Below are positions 56,078-64,000 of a stretch of 64,000 nt of DNA, in pieces (positions within the stretch are counted from its first letter, which is position 1; each line of letters starts with the position of its first letter). This DNA comes from Malania oleifera. Its lineage: Eukaryota; Streptophyta; Magnoliopsida; Santalales; Ximeniaceae. Where the stretch lies: NCBI RefSeq assembly GCF_029873635.1, contig NC_080420.1, forward strand, positions 51,165,457-51,229,456, in the 5' to 3' direction. The position numbers and the translations under genes are program-made. The notes beneath the pieces are model-generated. The model saw only the letters and a list, made by a program, of their open reading frames with translations. It was not told the DNA's origin and searched no databases.

Positions 56078-57574
56078 TATTAGCTTTGGTGCAATCCCAA
56101 GAGGGGGGGGGGGTGAATTGGTATTTGAAAATTTTATCCCCTAGGTCAATCCACTAATCAATAGTGTTACACAAGCCTAAGGTTAATCTAGTGCATGTAA
56201 GATAAATCAATGCAAATATACAACGGAATTTAAACTGCAATAGAAATTTAATCAAACATGCACAATAAAGCAGTAAAGGAGACGACACCCAGAAATGTTA
56301 TCGAGGTTTGGCCAAATTGCCTACGTGTCCCCGCCTTGGCTAACAAGCATAAGGATTACCACTATAGGCTCACTTAATGGGTGGAGCAGCACCTAAACAA
56401 CCAGGTCAATTAGCACAGAGCTGACTTCAACCATTACAATCAGGTTAATTAACATAGGGCTGACCTCAACCTACACAATCCTTCCGAGCTAGATTACCGC
56501 CTCCTCATGCCATGCCTGGAAATACAACGGATTTCTCAATAAATAAACTGGTACAGTGATTGTGCTTTCATGAAAAGTAAATTTGTACCCAATATGCATA
56601 GTATAATCAATACACTACCGAAAGATAGGATTTGATAAGCTCAATGTAGTCTAAGTGTCTACTCTCATATAATTATATGAGCGATGTAATAAGTGCATGA
56701 GAGTGCAAATGACATGATCTTTGTAACACACAATATATTCAATCACAATGCACAAGCAAAGATCATAAGCACATTTCAAATATCTCAGCCAATATTTTTG
56801 TCAATATAAACCACAAGAGATATTCAAAAATGGTTTGCCAAATTTATTTGATCTTTGTATCAAGATAAAAAAGATATAGCAACAAAGATCTTCAATATGC
56901 TAACAAATATCTCAAAATATTTTTCTCAAGATAAATCACAAGAGATATTTGAAATTGGTTTGTAAAATATATGATCTTTGTGTCAAGATAATATTATCAA
57001 TCAAAAGGTACAATAACAAAGATCTTCATAAGTAAAATATCCCAAAAATATTGTTCTCAATAATAAGCACACGGGATATTTGAAAATGGTTTGTAAAAAT
57101 TTATTTCACAAAAAAAAAATACGAACTCTTGAGTATTGCAATGATGATGCAAAACTCACAAGCTCTATGAAGTTTTCCTACGGAAGATTTATTAATGAAG
57201 TCTCCTAGAAAAACTTCAAGCTAACTCTCGGATAAAAATATATATCAATCAATCTAGAACTAACGAGAGTTTAAGCTTTACTAGATACTCACAATAGCAC
57301 TCTTACTTAGCAAGATTTGCAATGAGGATGAGTAAGAATGAAGAAATAAAGTTTGGATGTGAGAAATAGAGCTTTTGAAAATCAGAGGATATTTTCTAAT
57401 TATTTTCCTAATCTTGTTACTAACTTTTGCAAATGAAGCCCTATATATAGAGATAGGAAAAATTATAACCGTTAGGACATGTAGGGTATTCTTAATATTC
57501 TTTTAAACCAATTTAACCCTAAGTAACCCCGTTTAAAAAAGTTAACCGCTGTTAAAAATATGGGACAACCCGAG

Positions 57575-58125
57575 AGCACCGGTCGACCAGGACAAGTTTA
57601 GTCGACCGAAGTTCTTAAGGTTTGGTTGACCGGGCCAAAAATGAACTGTACGGTCGGTCGACCTGACAAGTATGTCCGAGGCAATTTTTCGAGGTTCGGT
57701 CGACCGGGACTAATATGAACTACACGGTCGGTCAATCGGACATTGAGGTCCAAGGCGATTTTTCTGAATTAGTGTGACTCGGTCGACCGAGAATATTTGA
57801 ACTGAATAGTTTGGTTGACTAGATCGTTGGGACAACTCTCGAGGACCCTTGGTCGACTAGAGTGTTGGAGTACATTTTGAGCTCGGTCGACCAGGTGGTC
57901 AAAAAGTTGACTCCCTAGGGGGTTCGGTCGACCGGACATAAATGAACTATGTAAGTTCGGTCAATTGGGCTATGGTCAATCTGTTGACCTGGTCAGGGTT
58001 TGATTGACCGGAAGGTAATGAATTGTTAAGTTCAGTTGACAACGCCATAGTCAAACTTTTGACCTGGCACCAGTTCGGTCAACTGGGGGCATTTGTACTT
58101 GAGCAATACGGTCGATCGAACATGC
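57575..58125 (-). promoter_or_regulatory. U3 palindrome array of LTR H
   Basis: More than ten copies of TTCGGTCGACCGGA, TCGGTCGACCGAG, CCGGTCGACCAGG and decayed TTTGGTTGACCGG, upstream (minus sense) of TATATATA at 57442-57449. Confidence 0.6.
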
Positions 58126-58338
58126 CACTTAAGTGCATTTCGGTTCTTTTTAAGCAAGCAAACACCCTATTGAAATGACCATTCATATATATGCATGTGT
58201 GAGTGTCCTAGGGTCATTTGTAAGTCTTTTTGAAGACACCGAAAAAATCTAGTGTCGGTCAACCTTCTCTAAGGTCCATTTATGGTCTTGAACTTATTCA
58301 TCCTACCATGCAGGTAAGACATTAATTATTACAGACCA

Positions 58339-60442
58339 TGTTGACCTTATAGGTCACACCAGGTTTTGATTATGAAAAATACTCATAATATCTAATGAGT
58401 ATATGAGATTATGTGCAGGAACCTCAATCGTTAAGATCAAGATGCACGTAAAGTAAATAAAGCTTGGAGACCAATTTATATTTATGATTGTAATATCTGT
58501 TTCTCCTGCATAATTGGTTTGTAATAGTAAATTAGGGTCTTTGGTTTGTAATAAGCACACACATCACATACATGGTCAATACATAAGCTCATAATGCAAA
58601 TGACCTTAGAAAGACCTTCGGGGTTACCCTAAGGTCGATTGACACCAGATTTTTTCGGTGTCTTCAAAAGGACTTAGAAATGACCTTAGGACACTCACCT
58701 TTGCACTCATAAATGTTAGGCACTTGAATAGGGTGAAAGTGTATTGAATTAGGATCAAAATGCACACTTTGTGCACTTTCGATCGACCGACCTTGGTAGT
58801 TCATTCTGCCCCGGTCGACCGAATCCGATCTAGGTCAACATTTTGACCTTAGCCCGGTCGACTGAAACCTCCTGAAGTCAACATTTTGACTTCTTAGTCG
58901 ACTGTGCCCAAATTGCATTCCAATTGTCTGGTCGACCGAGGGTCCTCGGGAGAAGTTCCAACGGTCTAGTCAAGCGAACCATTTAGTTCAAATCTTCCCG
59001 GTCAAACGAACCTCGGTAAAATGGAAAAATTGCCTCGAATATGTACATCCGGTCGACCGAGTCCCAAGTTCAAAAATAGCCCGGTCGACCGACCCATATG
59101 AACTTCGGTCGATCGAAATGGTTTTGGTTGACTGGGTCTCTCGGGTTGCCCTGAATATTTTACCGTGGTTAATTTTTTAAAACAGGGTTAAAATAATTAA
59201 TAGGTCATTAATTTATTCTAATTATACCATACTTGTTCCCAACGGTCATAATTCATGGGGTGTCTATATATACTCCTTCATTTGGGAAAATTAGCAAGAA
59301 GATTAGCAAAACAAAGTGAAAAATTTCTTAAGCCAAAAATCTTCCTACTGCTCATACTCTCTCTAAAACCACTCAAACTTACCTTCTTCAATTCTATATA
59401 TCATCTGTAAGTGTATCAAGTGTTGATATTAAGAGGTTTTCTCTCTCATTGTTGTGTGATTGAATTGAATTTCTACGAGAGCAAAACCTAAGTGTTCTTA
59501 GGAGGCTTTGCTCATATGCCTATCCTAAGAAGAGTTGTGTTGAACTTCTGAGTGTTGCATTCTCATTGCAATAATTTAGGAAGTTTGTATTTGTTTTGAG
59601 TTGCAAAACGTTTTTCAAAACCTATTCAAATATCTTGTGGTATTTACATTGATATATTTGTGAAAAGATATTTGTGTTTGTGATATTGGTCTTTGTTGCA
59701 ATATTTATTCAAATATATATCATTTTGCTGAATACAAAGATTACATATATCTTGCAAACCAAGCATATACACTATTCACATAATTGATATATTTTGCACC
59801 TTGGAATATTTGAAACTTGAGTGATATATTTGTTTAAGTACCTTGATTGAGAATATCTTGATATATAAAGATTGATTGCCGACACTCTCACGTACACATT
59901 ACACTGATAGAAAAATACCTTTGAGAGTTAAACTATTTAGACCACACTGAGCTTACATATTAAACCATTTGTGGTGTATGTGATTGAATGCATTTGGGTG
60001 AAAATACTTTTCTATTGTACCATTTGATTGTAAAATCTGAGTGTTTCCAGGCGTGGCATGAGGGGGTGGTAATCCAGTCCGGTAAGGATTGATGTAAAGG
60101 TTGAGGTCAACCCTGTTCTAATTGACCTGGTTTGTATAGGTGCCGCTCCACCCGTTTAAGTGAGCAAGTTATAGTGGTAATCCTAGTACTTGTTAGCCAA
60201 GGTGGGGACGTAGGCAATTGGCTGAACCTCGATAACATTTCTGTATGACGATTTTACTTTACTGCTTTCTGGTGCATGTGTGTTTGATTAAATTGATTTA
60301 TTCACTTTCTTGCATATATTTATATTCTTGCACTAGATTGACCCTAGGGTTGTGAATATACTGGTGTTAGGTAATTGACCTACTGCTTAAATTTTAAAAA
60401 TACCAATTCACCCCCCCTCTTGGGATCATGGTAAAGCTAACA
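58339..60442 (+). mobile_element. Solo LTR I (D family) inserted in LTR H, opposite orientation
   Basis: TGTTGACCTTATAGG…GGTAAAGCTAACA, 2104 bases, the same ends and length as the D LTRs. Array 58780-59140, TATA 59265-59272, hairpin module 60050-60240, poly-C run of 7 in the U5 block. The flanks gacca and taccg match poorly, so the TSD has decayed or was never formed. H sequence resumes on the right at 60443. Confidence 0.8.
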
Positions 60443-60645
60443 TACCGTGTTCTAATTACTATTACAGACCCAAATAAATGATTAAATTACAATACAACAT
60501 AAACAAGGTCTTCAGGTCTTCACTTTATGTGTCGTGTGCATGCACCATATGATACTTTCGATTGATCTTGCACACAAACTCATTAACCATTAAATATCAT
60601 AGTATTTTTTATAATCAAAAAGGGATATGACCAATAAGGTCAACA

Positions 60646-61325
60646 TAAACTTTTCTTCTGAAGTCTGAACTCTATGCTTGAAAGCGAACCAAATTTATTG
60701 ACGAAAGACTAAGGCACTGAAAACAAGTGGCTTATCTCTCTTTTTTCTATCTGCATATGATGGTTTTCTAGTTGTACATTTGAGATCATTTGATCCCTTT
60801 GCTGAGGGCAAATTTATTGATAGATTGAGCAACTCGGAGCTGGTTTGATCCCTCTGGTGTCTCCCGTGGTCTCTTTCCTTTCTGGCATCGCTGCCCATCT
60901 GGTTCTCAGTTTTTCCCATTGTCTCGGCTAGTATCTTCCGTCATTTTGGGTTGCAGGTCTCTCCTATCGTCCCAACTTCATCTTCTCCAACGTCCGTCTC
61001 TCTTGGCTAGTTTTCTCTAGCATCGCCGATGCTCGTAGTTGTTTCTTTGGAGCTCTGTTATCCTCTCCGGCATGCTCCCTATCTCTCTAGTGATCTCTGG
61101 GTAGTCTCCGGCCAGACTTGCCTTCTCCGACCTCATCCCAATGCACCGTTCAATCTCCGGCGTCGTATATGTTCTCTGGCATTCTCATATTAAGCAATCA
61201 TTGAATCTTCCTTTCATTTCTTACGGAAATATTATCAAATCGAAGGTTTATATTCTTTTTAACCGTCATATAGATCGGATATGACCCTATTTGGCGGTTT
61301 GATTCATATAAACTGATCTGACATT
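60646..61325. other. Non-coding pyrimidine-rich region before pol J
   Basis: CTCTCC/TCTCCGGC-rich sequence with no convincing ORF; may be the remaining leader of element J. No gag domain is seen here. Confidence 0.35.
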
Positions 61326-64000
61326 ATGTCCAACATCACATCTGGTTCTTCAATGGCTGCAAATACTGTCATAGGTTCTTCAACTTCTTATGTGATTGTT
61401 GTCCCTAGTCTCACTAGCGAACAATACCGTCAACTTTTGGATCTTTTATTGCCCTCGAACACCAACTCTGCCAATTTTTCTAGTAACCTTGCTTATTGTC
61501 ATTCTGCTTTTTTTTCTAATATTGAATGAATTATTGATTCAGGTGCCTCCGATCATGTGACTTCAAATTTGTCTTCTCTTGCTAATATTACACTTCTTAA
61601 TTAGTCAAGCCCTACTAAGCTTCCAAATGGTGACATTGTTCCTATTACTTATACCGTCACTATGTGTTTTTCTCATATTTTCTCTCTTTTTAATGTTCTT
61701 TATGTGCCTTCATTTAAATTCAATTTATTGTCCATCAACAAACTTACCATTGATTTCAAATGTTTTGCTATATTTTTTCCTACCTTTTGTGTTTTCCAAG
61801 ACCTATCAACAAGGAGGCTGATTGGAACATGTGAAGTATGAGATGGACTTTACCACTATAAACCTCCCTCCACCTCAGTTTTCCACTCTCAGTGTGTTTC
61901 TGACACTACTCTTTGGCATCAACGTGTTGGTCATCCTTCCATTTCATGTATTCTAAAAACTGTAAATATTTCTTGTTCTCATTTGCCTTGTGATGTTTGT
62001 GCTAGAGCAAAGCACACTCGTTTACCTTTTTCTTTAAACACAAATAAGAGTGCCTTTTGTTTTAATAGGATTTATTGTGATATATGGGGTGGTTATCCTA
62101 CAACTTCACTCTCTGGTGCACATTTTTTTTAACAATCGTGGATAACTACTTGCGTGCTACATGAGTCTATCTTATGCGTATCAAATCTAATACTTTCACT
62201 TGTCTTAAAAATTTTTGCGCCATGGTCAAAAATCATTTCAATTGCACTATTAAGCATGTATGCACTTATAATGGTCGAGAATTTCTATTCACCCCACTTC
62301 AAATTTTTTTCCATGATCAAGGAACTTTTCATGAGTGCACATGTGTGGATACACCTCAGCAAAATGGTGTTGCTGAGCATAAACATCGCCATCTTCTTAA
62401 TGTGGCTCGGTGTTTATGCTTTCAAGCTAATCTTCCCATCTCTTTTTGGGGTGAATGCATTCTCATAGCCACCTATTTAATTAACAGCACTCCTTCACCG
62501 AACCTCAATCATAAGTCCCCTTATGAACTTATTTTTTAGAAACCATCATCGTATACACATTTGTGAGTGTTTGGGTGCTTGTGCTATGCCCAAACCAATC
62601 GCCAACATCGCGATAAATTCTCTCCTCGTGCTCTTCGATGTGTTTTCTTGGGTTATCCTGCTCATCATAAGGCTTATCGTGTATATGATCTTGAAAAAAA
62701 AAAAAAAAAAAAAATTTAATCTCCCATGATGTCACCTTTGAAGAAAATGTTTTTTGCTATCATCTCATACCACCAACTCATCTTCTCCCATCCTTCCCCT
62801 TCCTATTCCTGATATACACGCTTCCTACACTTTACCTACTTAGTCAACCAAACCTAACCCTAGACCCTCACTTCTTTCTCCTTCTCCCTTGGTATCCTCA
62901 CAGACACCCTCACCCTCATCTCCTTCCCCACCCCCCCTCCACCCATCTCTTCACAGCCCAAACGAGCTGTCACACATCCCTCTTACTTGGATGATTATAT
63001 TTGCCCTATTTTACCAAAGTCCTCCATGACTTCACAAGTTTGAAGATCTTCCTCAAGTACGGTTCATTGTCTCTGCTCTTTTTTATCTTATCATCATTTT
63101 TCTAATCAACATTTGGCTTTTCTTTCTATTATGTTCCAACATCCCGAACCCACCTCATATTCTCAAGTTGTGCTACACCTGCATTGGCGTGATGCCATGG
63201 CTTCTGAAATCCAAGCCTTAGAAGCCAATCATACCTGGGTTCTTCAACAACTTCCACTTGGAAAAAACCAATTGGCTGTAAATGGGTGTTCAAAACAAAA
63301 ATTCGGGCCGATGGATCCATAAAGTGACATAAAGGTCGCTTGGTGACCAAGGGCTAATTTTAGGTAGAAGGTTTGGATTATCATGACACTTTTGCTCCTG
63401 TTGCTAAACTTGTCACTGTCAGGTGTGTTCTTGTAGTGGATGCAGCTCAGAATTGGCATCTCCTTCAATTGGATCTCAACAATGCTTTTCTCCACAGTGA
63501 CCTCGATGAGGAGGTTTATATGACCCCTCCACCGAGTTATTGCAAACAACGAGAGACTCGTGTTTGTTATCTTTAGAAATCCCTTTATGGCATTAAGCAA
63601 GCCTCTCACAATTAGTTCTTTAAATTATCTTCTGTTTTACGTGCTGAGGGTTTCACCCAATCTCAGGCTGATCACTCTCTTTTCACCCGCTCTTAGGGTC
63701 AGTCTTTTACTCTCATCCTTATTTATGTTTATGACATTTTCATGGCAGGCAATGATATCTCCGATATTAGCACTTTCAAAGTCATGCTTGCTTAAAAATT
63801 CAAACTAAAGGATCTTGGAAAACTGAAATATTTCCTTGGCCTTGAAGTTGCTTGCTCTCCAACTAGCATATTTCTTAATCAACGAAAATATGCTCTTGAC
63901 ATCCCCATTGAGAGCGGTCATCTTGGTGCTCGTCCTGCCACCTTTCCCATGGAACAAAATCTCAAGCTCAATAATACGCATGGTGATCTTCTCTTTGATC
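61326..64000 (+). pseudogene. Copia pol of element J, decayed and cut by the window end
   Basis: A gag-protease linker (61326) and a stop replacing Trp before IIDSGASDHVTS (protease). Then WHQRVGHPS and CDVCARAKHTRLPF (zinc domain), YCDIWGGYPTTSLSGAHFF (first integrase Asp), and CTYNGREF, where the family has TDNG, so the second catalytic Asp is Tyr. TPQQNGVAEHKHRHLLNVAR keeps the Glu 36 residues on. [47 protein letters not shown] and IYVYDIFMAG, where YVDD has become YVYD. KFKLKDLGKLKYFLGLEVA runs to the window end. A run of about 20 A (62696-62716) sits after VYDLE. Many stops and frame changes. Lineage not assigned; RNase H and 3' LTR lie outside. Confidence 0.8.
62696..62716. repeat. Poly-A run inside pol J
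   Basis: About 20 consecutive A directly after the VYDLE codons of the integrase C-terminus; probably replication slippage in the pseudogene. Confidence 0.8.

Larger units (their letters stand above)
56078..60645 (-). mobile_element. Solo LTR H (D family), interrupted by LTR I
   Basis: Plus strand begins TATTAGCTTTGGTGCAATCCC (family start reversed, TG decayed to TA) and ends ATAAGGTCAACA at 60645. It is continuous as 56078-58338 plus 60443-60645 when I is removed. The flanks gaaac (56073-56077) and taaac (60646-60650) match 4 of 5. Contains hairpin module 56300-56510, TATA 57442-57449 and a GTCGACCGA array 57575-58125, all in minus sense. No internal domain, so a solo LTR. About 2.46 kb, longer than the D LTRs, partly from a duplicated AGGTCAGC unit. 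Confidence 0.75.

Noticed and set aside
55415..56157. ORFs of 146 and 163 codons
   Set aside because: Driven by CT-rich and (TC)n sequence and running into LTR H; no domain.

Overview
This is nuclear DNA from a flowering plant, probably a woody eudicot. Plant-type Ty1/copia and Ty3/gypsy retrotransposons fill most of it, two tRNA-derived SINEs are present, and the only host protein recognised is a plant PADRE/DUF4228 protein. There are no prokaryotic operons, rRNA or CRISPR arrays. About three quarters of the window is retroelement DNA in nested layers. Every retroelement reading frame seen is broken by stops or frameshifts. Element names used below (A, A', B, C, D, E, F, G1, G2, H, I, J, K, L, M) are local labels.

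Left third (1-25,980). A nest of insertions: a partial copia LTR (family F, 1-1110) is interrupted by a gypsy LTR (G1, 1111-3188), which is cut by a SIRE-like copia element on the minus strand (A, 3189-16129). The right LTR of A carries a complete solo gypsy LTR (G2, 13690-15621, TSD tctga). That LTR is followed directly by a second, truncated internal region (A', 16130-20540), so A and A' share an LTR in tandem. A' is itself split by another solo LTR (B, 18612-20291, TSD ctttt). Then come a copia LTR tail (L), a probable minus-strand LTR (K), a decayed gypsy gag and another copia LTR tail (M). A and A' carry an extra ORF downstream of pol whose N-terminus resembles the histone H3 tail. An LTR-type palindrome array and a TATA-like box lie directly upstream of it.

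Middle (25,981-43,032). A Tnt1/Tork-like copia element on the minus strand (C, 25981-30797) is followed by a long stretch with no gene. Next is a full-length SIRE-like copia on the plus strand (D, 33380-43027) with a perfect 5-bp TSD (gagaa), two 2.1-kb LTRs, PBS, PPT and a decayed gag-pol. D has a 70-bp tandem duplication across its protease active site.

Host island (43,033-52,362). The single recognisable host gene is at 45799-46413 on the minus strand. It has a telo-box upstream and intergenic DNA around it, with two SINEs that have clear target-site duplications (48694-48912 plus; 50330-50541 minus).

Right end (52,363-64,000). The 5' end of an RE1-like copia (E) is cut by an F-family LTR. 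A D-family solo LTR on the minus strand (H) contains another D-family solo LTR in plus orientation (I), making inverted arms of more than 2 kb. A decayed copia pol (J) runs off the window end.

Two cross-family patterns stand out. (1) Five LTR families, copia and gypsy alike, each carry an array of their own short CpG-containing palindrome in the stretch upstream of the TATA box. (2) Downstream of the TATA box, several copia LTR families share a module of up to three stem-loops whose arms change in a compensatory way, ending in a GACGTAGGC…GCCGAACCTCG box. All alignments were made by eye; lineage names are from recognised motifs, not from a search.
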